A DNA stretch of 64,000 bases from contig NC_092858.1 in NCBI RefSeq assembly GCF_032062135.1, forward strand, positions 166,124,664 through 166,188,663. The letters are read 5' to 3'. The notes beneath the pieces are model-generated. The model was not told the DNA's origin. It saw only the letters and a list, made by a program, of their open reading frames with translations, and searched no databases. Positions 38,811 through 53,800 of the stretch are shown here, in pieces. The DNA is from Pyxicephalus adspersus (taxonomy: Eukaryota; Chordata; Amphibia; Anura; Pyxicephalidae). The position numbers and the translations under genes are program-made. Position 1 is the stretch's first letter, and every line of letters starts with the position of its first letter.

Positions 38811-41800
38811 GTAACTGAAAAGGTGTTAAGTGGTCAATTATATTTATATGTCAATGTTGTGTGTTATTTATTTACAGACTTGGGGACTGATAACGTGGTA
38901 ATGGTGCCCGGACCGGGGACATAGTGTGCAGGGGGTGAGGCTGCCCAGGCAGTGATAACACTAACTGTGGTGGCACAAGACTGATTGATTGTCCCGGGCA
39001 GAGGAGGGGTGGATGGTTGTGTTGGCAGAGCATGGCATGGCACAGCACAGAGACAGCAATGTATGAGGATGGCGCTGACTGTATAGGTATGGCACTGACC
39101 GTATGGGGATGGCACTGACCGTGTGGGGATGGCACTGACCGCATGAGGATGGCACTGACCGCATGAGGATGGCACTGACGGTATGAGGATGGCACTGACC
39201 GTATGGGGATGGCACTGACCGTATGGGGATGGCACTCACCGTATGAGGATGGCACTGACCGTATGGGGATGGCACTCACCGTATGAGGATGGCACTGACC
39301 GTGTGGGGATGGCACTGACTGTATGGGGATGACTTTGTTGGTGTTAATGGCACTGACTGCACGGTTTGTGGAGATGTCACTGATTTTGATGGTACTGGCA
39401 CACTTTAGGATGACAATGACTAACCATATTGCTTGGTATGGGTATGGCCTTGACTGCACTGAATGAATATGGCACTAACATCACTGTATAAGGATGGTAG
39501 TGACTGTATGGACCACATTGCTTGCAATGGGTGGGGATGGCAGTGACCAACCTGGGACTGTTTGTATGAGCATGACTTTGGCTGCATTGAGTACCTGTCA
39601 TTCTGTGGAAACAATTGTGGTATAAAACATGCTTTTTCTGTGTCCCTGTGTCTGTATAGAGTAGTGTTTCCCACTCAGGGTTCCTCCAAAGGTTGGTAGG
39701 GGTTCCTTGGCAATTTGTGCTCCTCAGATCAGTTTAAGTGACACCAATAAATTTTTTGGCTGTAAAGGAAACATTCTACCCACTGGCCAGACATTCTTAC
39801 CACTAACCACCACACTAATGTACTATGAGTTGTGAATTTAGTAATTATATCAGGGGGTTCCTTAAGACTTGAAAGTTATTTGAATGGTTCCCCCATAGTA
39901 AAAAGTTTGAGAAACACGTGTTTTGAAAACCCTAATTGTTGCTTGGAATTTTGAGGTCCCAATCGTGAAATTAAGAACATGTTCCAACTGGTTTATCGAT
40001 GTGTGCATATAGAATCAAATGATATTTCCTCAAAAATTACAGCTTCTTCCTTTTGAGTGTGCATGCTAAATATTCACTGTCTGAGACTGTGACCACATTC
40101 TAGGGGACATGGTTGGTGTCACAAAGTTTGGCAGTTCTCCAGCTGGTGGACTACAGGCTGCAGCGTTCCCACAATGAAAGAAGAACAAAATCAGCTTATA
40201 TAGGGAAAACAATTCTATTCTATAACTTTACATAATCTCTAAAGTGTAACTGAGCTCCCTCCCAGACAGGATGGCAGATCTGCTTTCTGTTTTGTTTCCA
40301 AGTCGTGCAGCTTGTGATTATAGGAGTGCAAAACTATGTCCTATATATTATTTGAGCCATCATGGCGGGACTGTGCTGGGGATTCTCATTGGATTGTGAT
40401 TTGTCTCTGTTCACATCTGGGGATCTCACTGCTCATAATTAGCCAGCAGATTACTCCGCTGATTGTCCCTGGTATCAGTGATTCGTCAGAGAAAAATTGT
40501 ACAAAGAGCTTTTCTTCTTCTCCATATCACATAATGCATATTAGAATTTATGGGGATTTATTACCTTCATGTACTCATTGTTGCTACATTACTCTTCTGT
40601 GTTCCAAATTTTATCATTCTTTTTTTTTTTTTTTTTCAAAAATTTTTCTTTTTTAGCTTATTAAAGGATTTAAAAGTTTAAAGTCGTAGTAGTAAATAAA
40701 AACAAACATAAACATAACAAAGTTGGACATACCCACTTTTAAATTAGAAAAGACACCAATAAGGTGACTATATAGTACAAAACAGACAAAAGAAAATAAA
40801 GGAACAGAAAAAGAAAAGGAAGAAAAAAATGAAAAGAAGTATAGAAAAGAAGGAAGTACAAAGTACAAAAACAAATATATACCAGTCAATATCATATACA
40901 AATAAAATACATTTCCAATGTCAGAACAAGAAAAAAGGAAAAACAATATCTTAAATACAGCAATACATCTTGCCATAATTAGCTACACACCTAAGCCAGC
41001 TTCTGAATTTAAAGGGAAATATTTATGACACATTTCTTATGAGTAGACCACACTTCCCAGTTTCTGATGAACTGCTTAAACCTATTTTGAGTCAAAGCAA
41101 ATATTCATTCATAAGAGCAGTGAGCATTAATGTCTTATACTACCTCAGTCACCGTGGGCACATTCAGACTTTTCCACTTACCACCTACAAAGTATAGATA
41201 ATTTGGCACTTAGTAGTACATGAAGAACTACTGGTCTAGCCGGTATAAGGACTGTCTCTAGCTTGAATATGGGTACCCGAGATCTCCGAAACCAAAGTAA
41301 AAATTTGGTTCCAGAAAGATCGAACCGATATACAATACCATAGCTAGTAGCTTGATATGTCACATTCAGGGCAGCTAGCCAAGAGCAATCCGGAATTATA
41401 AAGTTATATGCTTTTTCCTATTTTTGCATCGCCACTGACTTCTGAAGTCCCAGGTTAAAACAAAGTAGCCGGTAAAACTTAGAGATTCCTTTGTTCCCTA
41501 AAGCCAAATTATTGAAATAAAAGAAAACAGAATTATCAATTGGAAGCCTATCAGATAAATCCAGGGTCAGCAAACAGTGCCGAATTCTCAGATAAGTAAA
41601 AAATTCTGTAGATGGCAAATTATAGATTTTTTGCAGAGACTGAAAAGTTTTAAATTTCCTAAAAAAAATATAAATCTTTAAGTTTAGTATCTCCAAGATT
41701 ATACCAAAAAGATAGATTTAAATCTATCAAAAAGATTTAAATGAGGGATAAATACTTTCAAAATCTTCAAGTCTGGGGTAAGCAGCAAAGTTGAATGCGT

Positions 41801-44800
41801 ATTCGGATTTGAATATTTACCCCAGATTTGAAGAGTTGCCTGAATAGTAGGGTAATCGTTAAATGGCAAGCGAAACCCTATTTTTATTGCACGTAATAGC
41901 CGTTGAAAACAAGAATGATTGAGAAATGACAATTCCATCTCTACCTATATTTTTATTACCTAATATCTTTATTCCACCAATGTTTGATCTGCGCCATAAG
42001 GGAGGCAGCATAGTAATAATGAATACTAGGAAGGCCCATGCCTCCTAGTCTCTTTTCCTGAATCATGATAGTTGCAGCGTGGTTTTTTGTTGAGCCAAAC
42101 ATATGCAGAAAGATATTTTTGTGCTTGGGCAAAAAATCTAGTGGGTACCGGAATACACACTGTTCGAAATATTTACAAACATTTTGGTAATAAAAACATC
42201 CTAAATGCTGCAATTCTACCGGCTATAGAAAATTCTTGTTTTTGGAGAGATAGCAGCTCAGCCTGCAAGGATAGCAAAAGCTTTTTATAGTTACATTCGT
42301 ACATAGATGTAGTGTTAACTGGTAAAGTTATGCCTAAAAATGAGATAGATACTGTCTCCCAAAAAAAAGGAAACTTAATAAGCAAATGGTCTAAAGTACC
42401 TTTAGTTATATTTAATGGAAGAATTTGCGATTTGGACATATTAAGTTTATAGTAAGATGCTTTACTCTAGTGGTTAATGATATCCAAAACTGCGTTTAGG
42501 GATATCGAAGGCTGTGTCAATATTAGCCTAATATCATCAGCAAATAAACTGATTTTATGCTATGCTTTACCTGCTATCGATATACCACAGGTCATCACCT
42601 CCGACCGTATCCTTTCTGCCAAAGGTTCAACCAATAAGGTAAAGATAAAAGGTGAGAATAGACATCCTTGTCGTGTGCCATTTGTAATATCAAAACTAGA
42701 GGAGAGCGCACCAGATGTAAACACCCTAGCACTTGGAGTGGAATATAGATATAAAATAGCCAATTTAATCCAACCAGTTAAACCAAATTTATCCAACACC
42801 GATGATAAGTAGCCACAATGCACTTTGTCAAATGCCTTCTCGGCGTCTAAAGAGAACAGCAGAGAAGGACATTTGTGCAGCTCAGTAAATCGCAAGATAT
42901 TAATCAGTCTTCTAGTTCCATCAGGAGCCTGTCTATTCTTCACAAAGCCTACCTGATCAGGATTAATTATATTCGCGACAATCAAAGCTAACCTAAGTGC
43001 TAGGGTTTTCGCATATATCTTATATAACTATACTGGTTGGGAGCTGTGTGGTCTTTCCCCTCCCTAGAGATTCTAACAATCACTGCCTGAAGCATTTCCT
43101 TTGGAAACGTCCCGAACTCAGCTGCTTCATTAAATACAATAACTAAATATGATGAGAGTTGCGCCTTGAAGAGTTTATAGTACTCATTGGGAAATCTATC
43201 ATTTCCGGGAGCTTTGTGATTTGGTAAAGATCTGATAGTTTCATCTATTTCAGCTATCGTAAAAGGTGCGGACAGATATTGCAATTGCGCTGCGGTAACC
43301 GAATTTAAAGAGATGGAATTAAAAAAATTCCCTATGGAAGCATCTGTCGGCTGGAACGTATCACTATCATCTTTTAAGTTATAAAGACTCTTGTAATAGT
43401 TACAAAAAGCTTCTGCTATACCTTGAGGGCTAAAAGAGCGGTTATTACTAACAGGGTCTAGAATAGAAAAAATATTAGATTTGGTTCTTCTAAGTTTAAT
43501 TTTTCTGGCCAAGTATGCCCCCCGTTTGTTCCCCAAAGAATATTGAGTGTCTTTCAGTTATATGCATCATATTTAAAAAGCAAAAGAGATCTAAGTTGCA
43601 TCATGTCTCTTAAGAGCGCAGCTGATAATTGCAAAGTGGGAGACTGCTTATTAAGGGTGTCGAGTTTACTAATAGATAATAGCAAATCATTATTCTGTCG
43701 CATTCTATTCTTTTTTTTATGGGCACAAGCTTTTATAAACATACCCCTCATATACACTTTATGAGCGTTCCACAGAGTAAAAACATTAACATCGGCAGTG
43801 TTATTTACAGAAAAATATAGGTCCTGGGATTTCTCAAACTCTTCCCGATATTTCGGATGGGTTAAAATAAAAGTATTCACCCTCCACAGTCTATCGGGCC
43901 AAGAAGGTTGACAAAGTTATAGACCCAATATTGGACATACATATTCTTGTGAGAGATCTAAGATCCATCAAAAAAAAGTCAATACGAGAGTGTGAAAGAT
44001 GGACATGGTAGTAGGAAAAATCACGATCGTCTCCATGTTGGCACCTCCAGATATCAAACAATTCGTATTCCAGCAGAAGAGAACATAAATCCTGAAATTT
44101 CCTCTTGTTTTAGTGTTGGAGTCCAAAGTGGAGTAAGGAGTTGCGTTAAGGTCGCCACCTATAAGCAGTGCCCCCTGGTTAACTTTATTTACCAATTTAA
44201 ATAGCTTCCTCAAAAAGGAATGTTGATTATAATTTGGGGCGTATAAGTTCACCAAGGTAAATATTTCTGCATTGATCTTGCAAATCAGAATAAGGAACCT
44301 GCCATCTTCTCCAGCAATATGATTAAGATATTGGTAGGAAACAGAGTCTCTCACTGCAATTAAAACTCCACATTTCTTCTTGGGTATATTTGCGAGAAAG
44401 ACCTCAACTTCCATTTGGGCAGTTGAAGGCTATGTAAATGAGTTTCCTGGATTAATTTAATATCCGCCTTCAAACTTTGCATTTCTTTAGATTTCATTAG
44501 TAGATTTCTTTTAAATGGGGTATTCAGGCCTCAAACATTCAAAGAAATAAAACGTGTCATCTCAATACCATTTGGATATGATAAACCATAGCTGTGTATT
44601 CTCTTTACAAAGGTTGAGACTTCGAGACATCTTCCAACAAAAAGAAAACTGGTTGACTGGTATATTAAAAATATAAAAAAGAAAAACTTAAAGAGAAAAG
44701 TTAAGAAAAAAGAAATGTCCCCCTGGTTAAAAACCAGGTGTATTGGGCAACAGAAAGCCACACTGGCTGGATATAAAATATAGTCCATGTTACAGTGAAG

Positions 44801-47800
44801 GCCAAATTATAGAGAGTGGTCCCCCATCCCAATGCAGGTCCACTCATGGGACACTTTTCTCGGAGATGTAGGCGACTGGTGTTCAGGATGAGGATTATCC
44901 AGATTCCATCCTTGAATGAGCTGCCGACCCATTTCCACTGAACAGACTGCATGTGTTATGCCATTATAAGCTATCAGAAGCTTAGTAGGAAAACACCAAC
45001 GATAGGTGATCTGATTATCACGCAGTATTTTAGTAATAGGTGCCAATTTTCTCTGATTTTGAATTCTCAGAGCAGATAGGTCAGTGAACAGTTGAATATT
45101 ATAAAATCGTTCAGGCAAGGGAGGTTTCTTCCTGGCTGCCGCCATAACTTTTTCTTTGATATGAAAGAAGTGCATGGGAATCAACACAGCCCGTGGGGTC
45201 TCAGCAGGAAGAAACGCAGGTTTGGGAATTCTATGGGCCCGATCGATTGTAAGTTCAAAAACTGTGGCTGATGGAACCAATGCATGACACATATGCTTAA
45301 CAAAAGCCCCTAGTTGACCCAGGAAAACGGTTTCTGGAATCCCCCTCAGCTTGATGTTATTGCGCCGAGAGCAGTCCTCCAGATCTGCTACTTTGGACCT
45401 AAGCCAATTTATCTCAGACGTATAATCGCATCAATCAAATCATTATGTACTTGGGAGAATTCCCCCATTTAGGATTCCACATGTTGAAGTCATTTTCCAA
45501 AACCTGAGAGTTATGCACTAAATTTGCCTAGCATGGAGTTTAAATCTCACTGAATAGAATGTCTCAAAGACAGGAGCATCTCCTTCAGGGTCGCTGGGGA
45601 CAGCACTGTATCTCCCACTTGAAAGCGCTCCAACTCTATCTCCACAACCTGTTGTTAGGGCAGCATCCCCTGTCTCACCTGTCGCAGGATCTGGGGTGTG
45701 ACATGCCTCATCCTGCGCAGATGGAGATGGTGGTTCAGGTGAAGCAGTATAGCGGGAGAACTCATCCACACTACCCACTGATCCTCCCTTACGCACATAC
45801 CGTGGACAGGATTCACAAGCTGGATGTGCAGGTGGAGTGGCCCGAAGAGGAGTCTTGTCGCCATCTTGCTGTTGACGGGATTGCTGAGGTCTGAAATAGA
45901 AAGTTTCTGAGGCTCCTCCTGTCTTCCCCTTCTTCCGTCTAGTCATATTTTCCAGGGTAAGTGTGAATCCAGGACACCAGTTAAGCACTCAGAGGGTCAC
46001 AGTCACTGATGAAAAAGTCGCTAATGCCCAGACTCACACGGAGCTCTCTCAGAACGCGGCCATCTTAAGAGCCGGCCCGACCCGGCCCCATCATACATTT
46101 TTTTTAATTTTTATTATTAATGAACAGTATTTATTTAGCACCAACATATTACGTAGTGCTGTACATTAAATAGGAGTTGCAAATGACAGACAGATACAGA
46201 GAGTGACAGAAGAGAGGACCCTGCCCAGAAGAGCTTACAATCTAAGAGTTGACCTATAATAAGTTGATACTTATTATATTTTTGGTTTTGCAAAAGTTAC
46301 TGGTTTTGATATTTAGAAGAAATGGCTGTCACTCCGTAGGGTCTACCAGTGAATATTCTGTTGTGGGGTTACTCCCAGCATCATCAGTTTTTATTCTTGC
46401 TGCATAAACACCAATCTGATCTGATTTTCTGAAAAAATCATAAAGCAGCCGCTTAAAGTGGAACTAAACTGAAAACAAAAAAAATTACACTTACCGTATT
46501 TTCCGGCGTACAAGACGACTTTTAAACCCCGAAAAATCTATGACAAAGTCAGGGGTCGTCTTGTACGCCGGGGACCAGTACTTACCTGCAGCGCCCGGTG
46601 TCCCCGCGAGTCCCCTCTCTGGTCTGGCGTCCCTGCGAGTCCTCCTGTGCCTCCTTCTGTCTTCCTGCTTTTCAGCTTACACGAGTCCTCCTGGGCAGGC
46701 TCGCGTTGCTTCACAGCAGGACTCGTGTAAGCTGAAAAGCAGGACGTGAGCCTGGATTGGCTCTCCAGTGGGGAGCCTGGATTGGCTCTCCAGTGGGGAG
46801 CCTGGATTGGCTCTTCACTGAAACACGCCCATTCATTAAAGGAACGTGCCCATTCATTACTTAGAACTAGTAGTGTACAGTTCTTTCTGCCTCTCAGTTC
46901 TCACACAATAGCGAGATCTGACAGGCAGAAGGAACAGTACAATACTGGGCATATAACATGACCCCCAAATGATTGGTTAGAGTGGGGGGTCGTCTTATAC
47001 GCCCAGTCGCCTTATACACCGGAACATATGGTACCTTTAATCCCGCAGGTCCCTTGATGGCACGGGTCCTTCCCTCAAACTGGTCCCACGTCGTCCTAGA
47101 ATTCCTCTTTGTCCTGGTGCTGAGGATGAGCTGGGCGCTGCCATCTTCTGTCTTCTTCTTGTCTTCTTGGCACGTCACCCAATCTGCCATCTGTGCAGTG
47201 TGGGATCGGGTGACGTTCCAAGAAGACAAGAAAAAGACAGAAGAGAAGACAGAGGATGTACCCGCTGTTAAGGGGAATAAAAAGAGAGCCGATCTCACTG
47301 TGCTTGCATGAGATTTCACTTATCACTTTCAAAAGACACATTCAATAGAACTTCTCTAAAAGTACATCTAACCACTCATTTATCTCATACTTAAATTTAT
47401 TATATTCCTTGATGAAGCATATTTGCGAAACGTGTTGGGACAATAGGATTGATCATAGCTTGGGAATCAGTCTAGCCCATGATAATCTTGCGTCTGGGCT
47501 TTTACTTCAGCTGTTAATGCATTAATATATACGACTAGAGAGTTTCTGGTGAGAATTTCCAGTAACATTTCTTAGAGAGATATCTGATTTTTTGATCTGA
47601 TCTGATAAAACACTCCCCTACTAGACCAATACTAAATATATGGGTATTTTTGTTTTCTTTTAGTAAAAATGAGGCCACAATGGAGAAACTATGTGTGGAA
47701 AAAAAGTACATCCCATGATTCCATAGCTTGTAGAATCACCTTAAGCAGCAATACCTTGAAGTCATAACTTTCTGAATGACTAATAAATGACATTATTACT

Positions 47801-50800
47801 CTTCCACATTGTTGTGGAAAAATATTGGCTCATTATAAAATTGCTTGAGTCCCTTGAGGTTTGCTTTCTGTCCATTTTGATCAGTTAAAAAAACTGGAAC
47901 TTGACTCGGCCATTGCAACACTTTTATTCTTTTTTTTTTAGCCATTCTCTTGTAGGTTTGCTGGTGTGCTTGGGTTCATTATCGTGTTTCATGAGTGTTA
48001 GCCAAGCTTTAGCTGTCACACAGATGGCCTCATATTGACTGCAAAACAAGCTCAATTTATCATTCCTCCACCACCATGTTTGACTGTTGATTTGAGATGT
48101 TTGTGAAGAAATAGTGGGCCTGATTTATTAAAGCTTCCCCAATACTGGAGACGATACACTTTTATCATTCCATTCCAGGCTTGCTGGATCACCCAGCTTC
48201 ACTGATGAAAGTATATATTCACCAGCCTTGGAGAGCTTTAATAAATAAAGCCCATCCAGTCCACCTCCTTCTTATTCATTTCATTTTCTGTATTTCCCTA
48301 ATTATCTTAGGAATGTTGTTTTTGTATTATCACACTGTATTATGTGTAACACTTTGTGGATTATTATCACCCTGTACTCCACTTTTTGTATGTTTTTTCG
48401 CTTCTCCTTCTCCCTTTTTACGAATTCTACTTGTTTTGTAAATGTAAAAATGTTCACTGTTCTTACAATGTAACAAAAACAGATTTAAGATTAGAAATGT
48501 AAAGGGGCACATAAATCTTTAACTAAATTATGAGTATAATATTTTAGAATTGACCTTCAGAATTATGTATAAGCACGGTGGTGGTTGTTTCTTACCTTTT
48601 TTTCTTTTTGTTTGTGTAGTATAAGTTTATAATTTTATTAAATTCTTTTTATTTTCAGTTGAACCCCAAATTTCTGCATACCAACTCCACAAGTCATACC
48701 TGGCCTTTCGGTGCTATAGCAGAAATTTTAGGTATGTCATTTTCCTTCCTTTCCTACACATTTTAATTTTTTTTAATTAGGATTCATGCAGGTAGTCCCC
48801 GGGTAAAGGACATCTGACATACGGATGTCTTCTGTCTTCTAGATACGAACGAGGCTTCCCTGCTCCCTCGTGTGCAGAACAGAGGCTTGGAGGGGGGCGG
48901 TTTACATGACTTGCAGAAGAAATCTTTTTCTAAACACAGCTGAGGTTGAGGATGATCTTAGGGACTGAGCTCTTCTGCAAGCTCTTGTAACTCTTTAATG
49001 ACCAAGACAAACTCTGCAGTTGTTTCTTTTTGCAAATCAAAGCACAGCTTGCTCCAGAAGTCCAGCTTGCTCCAGAGTGTCTAGGCAAGGTTTTTTTTGT
49101 TTTGATTGTGATTAACTCACAGTGAGGATTTTATACAGTAACTGACACCACTCCACCAACACCACTATTGGTATTGAAAGAAAATGAGGAATAAAAAACC
49201 TATTTTATTCAGTGAAAGCCTGATTTAAGTTTTTATTTTTAATTTTATGGTAGAATTCCTTTTTTTGTAATTCATGTAACTGCATCATTCTCTGGTTGAA
49301 GCTGGAGAGAGAAACTGGCAAATGTTTTAAAATGACAATATCATTCTTTCCCTTATAACAGATAATGCTTACGATCCTGATGTCAATGCTAAGCAAATCT
49401 GGATTGATAAAACCGTTCTTAACAATGAGACATGTCTCACCTTTACAGACAACGGGAAGGGGATGACTGCAGACAAATTACACAAGATGCTTAGGTAAGT
49501 GATATAAACCATTCACCTTTCTCTGGGTGGACCATTATGTCTCGCAGAATTTTACAGACTACACCCACACTGAGGTTATGAATGGATGGGGGTACAAATT
49601 GATACATTCACCAATATACTGTGGGAATACGTTGGGTTTTTATTCCCGCACCTCACTGCTATTCGTTGAAACGAATAGCATTTTTTTCTAAAATGGTGGC
49701 TACACTTGTGAGGACATGGGGCAAGGAAATCTAGGAAGGCAGGATGACCCGTAATGCCATAATTTCACAGCATCTTAGTGCAGGGAGAGACGTCAGAAGG
49801 CGCTAGGGACAGTGCTAGAAAAGCGATTTACATGTGCAGGGAAAGATTATTTGGGGATCCAAATAGCCATTATACAGCTCTGTCATTCCATCAATTTGTA
49901 TATCCAGAAAAATATACACGCACTTCACTGTTGTAGTTATTTGTGGTCAAAGCGTTTAGTGACGTATTTCAGTACAAAAATACAAATATATTATCAGTTC
50001 ACTTCTGCAGTTATATGTGGTGAAAGCATTAAGTGATGTATTTGAGTACAAAAAGAAAATTATATACACAGTTTACTGTTGCAGTTATTTGTGCTAAAAG
50101 CATTTAGTGGCCTATTTCTGTACAAAAATAAAAATACATTTGTCGCTTTTAGGTGTGTTTTAATTTGCTTTAAATGTATTTAGTTCAAGTAAAAGTATGT
50201 CATACAGAGAAGTGGCAGGCCATGCACAGAGGAGTAGCAGAGGCCTAAATGTTTCTGGTGCAGGCAGAGGTCGCAGCAGAGTAAGGGTGTGTGTCAGCAG
50301 GAGTCGCAGCGAGAGGCCTAAGCCGTGTCATCTAGCGGTCGTGTCTTGACCAGCAACCCAGCTATTCTTGATTGGTTCACTCGGTCATCCACTTCATCCC
50401 AAGTGACATCAGACACCCCCAGCCAACAGTCGGTGGGTTCGTCAGACACAACCCTTAGTTGGCATGGCCTGGGAGCAGACCATGTGCCCTCACCTTCCTC
50501 AACCTGCCTCTGTCCTTTGCTGTGATTCCTGCACAGCCACAGCAGCAACTTGGCCAGGTGACACCGCTTCTGCCTCCACGTTCTCACGTCCCTGGTCCTG
50601 CGACAACGTCTGCCTCTGCCTCTTCATCCTCCACCGTGTCCTCAGCCTCCACTGCAGGGACAATTCACAGTGCCCCTCCAGCATACCACATGTGAAGCAT
50701 GGCGGTGTCACGCTGTTCCACACCTGGTTTGCCTGGGGGAATGGAGTCACACAGGGGGGGAACTGCTTCGTGTCATTCATCAAGAGATCGATTGATGGCT

Positions 50801-53800
50801 TTCGCTGCGACAACTCAAAATCTGAACCATGGTGACCGACAACGGGAAGAACATGTGTCTGCACTGCGTCAAGGAAGGCTGAGCCATGCACCCTGCATGG
50901 CACACGTATTCAATCTGGTTGTCAAGCGGTTCCTGAAGTCTTCCACCCATCTGCAAGACATCATAAAAATGGCCAGGAAACTTTGCATGCACTTCAGCCA
51001 CTGGTACACTGCAAAGCACACCCTCCTTGAGCTGCAGCAGCAGAACGGCATCCCCCAACATAGGCTGATATGTGACGTTTACACTTGTTGGAATTCCACC
51101 CTCCATATGTTGGACCAACTATACGAACAGAGAAAGGCCATCAATGAATTCTTGTTGATCCAAGCGGATAGGAGTACTCCCATGTGTAACTTTGATGTCA
51201 GCCAGTGACAGCTCATACGTGACACCTGCTGTTTGCTTAGGCCCTTTGAGGAGGCCACAGAATTTGTCAGTTGCCAGGACTATGGGATGAACAACGTCAT
51301 TCCACTACTTCATGTCGTGGAACAGATGCTGGTAAATCTGTCTGGTCAGGGGACTGGAGACGTGGCGCCTAGATTTCACGGCCACATGAGCCCTGTGGGG
51401 GCAGAACTGGAGGAAGAGGAGGACATTGGATCAAAGGCAATGTATAGCAAAATGGGTGGTTTTTCTACTCAGGTGACAGGAGAGGAGGAGCAGGAGCAGC
51501 CAGAGGAGCAAAAGGGAGATGAGGAAGACGAGGCAGAGGACCCAGACACACAGTGGCAGTATGCAGTGGAGATGGAAGCAGGGAGTCGCTCCGAGTCGGT
51601 TGCAGAAATGGCCCACTGCATGCTCACTTGCTTGCGCAGTGATAGCCGAAGTGTCACCATTCGGCAGAGGGATGACTTCTGGCTTTCCACCTTGTTGGAA
51701 ACAACTACTACAGAAACATCCTATGTAGTCAGTTGGCTGCTGCCTATCTGCCTATCGCAGGTCTGACCTCTGCACTCACGTTCCACTGCCATGGCTGCTG
51801 TGGAGGGGTGGGGTGGCAGGAGCAGTACCAGCTCCATCAGCAGCAGCCTGAGTCTAGAGTCGCTGATGAGCAGCTTTCTGCACCCGAATAGTGAAGAAAC
51901 TACTGACCAGCAGCTAAACATAGAGCAGAACCTGAACCAACAGGTGGTGGCATACTTGGAGTGCACCCTGCCAGCCATCATTGAAGATCCGCTTGACTAC
52001 TGGGCAGCCAAACTGGATTTGTGGCCGCAACTGGCCAAGTTTGCCCTGGAAAAGCTGTCCTGCCTGGCCAGTACTGTGGCATCAGAGCAGGTGTTTAGTG
52101 AGGCGGGGGCCATAGTTACCCCAAGAAGAACTCGCCTGTCCACCCCAAACCTTGACAAAAGCGACAGGTTTCTTCTGGCTACCTGCCTCAGCTTCTACTC
52201 TAATGCTGCCACCCGCCTGATGCCACACATCAGATGCCAAGTGCTCCTTTTTTCACCCACCCACCCATTGCCACCCACTGCCCCAGTCTGTCACCGGGTC
52301 ACTTTGTGGTCTCCACACTATGTCACCTTGCCGCTCTGTGGTCTCCTTGATGCTGCTGCTGCCATCTCCACACTATGTCACCTTGCCGCTCTGTGCTCTC
52401 CTGATGCTGCTGCTGCCATCTCCACACTATGTCACCTTGCCGCTCTGTGGTCTCCTGATGCTGCTGCTGCCATCTCCACACTATGTCACCTTGCCGCTCT
52501 GTGGTCCCCTGATGCTGCTGCTGCCATATCCACACTATGTCACCTTCCCGCTCTGTGGTCTGCTGATGCTGCCGCCACCTCCACACTATGTCCTTGTGCC
52601 ACTCTGTGGCCTCTTGAGGCTGCCGCAACCTCCAGAATCTGTTATTGTGCCACTCTGTGGCCTCCTGATGCTGCCTCCACCTCCGAACTATGTCCTTGTT
52701 CAACTCTGTGGCCTCCTGATGCTGCCGCCACCTCAAGACTCTGTCATTGTGCCACTCTGTGGCCTCCAGATGCTGCTACTAACTCCAGACTATGTCATTG
52801 TGCCACTCTGTGGCCTCCTGATGCTGCCGCCACCTCCANNNNNNNNNNNNNNNNNNNNNNNNNNNNNNNNNNNNNNNNNNNNNNNNNNNNNNNNNNNNNN
52901 NNNNNNNNNNNNNNNNNNNNNNNNNNNNNNNNNNNNNNNNNNNNNNNNNNNNNNNNNNNNNNNNNNNNNNNNNNNNNNNNNNNNNNNNNNNNNNNNNNNN
53001 NNNNNNNNNNNNNNNNNNNNNNNNNNNNNNNNNNNNNNNNNNNNNNNNNNNNNNNNNNNNNNNNNNNNNNNNNNNNNNNNNNNNNNNNNNNNNNNNNNNN
53101 NNNNNNNNNNNNNNNNNNNNNNNNNNNNNNNNNNNNNNNNNNNNNNNNNNNNNNNNNNNNNNNNNNNNNNNNNNNNNNNNNNNNNNNNNNNNNNNNNNNN
53201 NNNNNNNNNNNNNNNNNNNNNNNNNNNNNNNNNNNNNNNNNNNNNNNNNNNNNNNNNNNNNNNNNNNNNNNNNNNNNNNNNNNNNNNNNNNNNNNNNNNN
53301 NNNNNNNNNNNNNNNNNNNNNNNNNNNNNNNNNNNNNNNNNNNNNNNNNNNNNNNNNNNNNNNNNNNNNNNNNNNNNNNNNNNNNNNNNNNNNNNNNNNN
53401 NNNNNNNNNNNNNNNNNNNNNNNNNNNNNNNNNNNNNNNNNNNNNNNNNNNNNNNNNNNNNNNNNNNNNNNNNNNNNNNNNNNNNNNNNNNNNNNNNNNN
53501 NNNNNNNNNNNNNNNNNNNNNNNNNNNNNNNNNNNNNNNNNNNNNNNNNNNNNNNNNNNNNGACTCTGTCATTGTGCCACTCTGTGGCCTCCTTATGCTG
53601 CCGCCACCTCCTGACTCTGTCATTGTGCCACTCTGTGGCCTCCTGATGCTGCCGTCACCTCCACACTCTGTCATTGTGCCACTCTGTGGTCTAATCATGC
53701 TGTCGCCACCTCCACACTCTGTCATTGTGTCACTCTGTGGCCTTCTCATGCTGCCACCACCTCCACACTATGTCATTGTGCCACTCTGTGGCTGACTCAT

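Noticed and set aside
38872..39459. 195-aa open frame on the - strand
   Set aside because: It is the 20-bp minisatellite read in reverse; composition is purely repetitive ([14 protein letters not shown]) and there is no sign of a gene.
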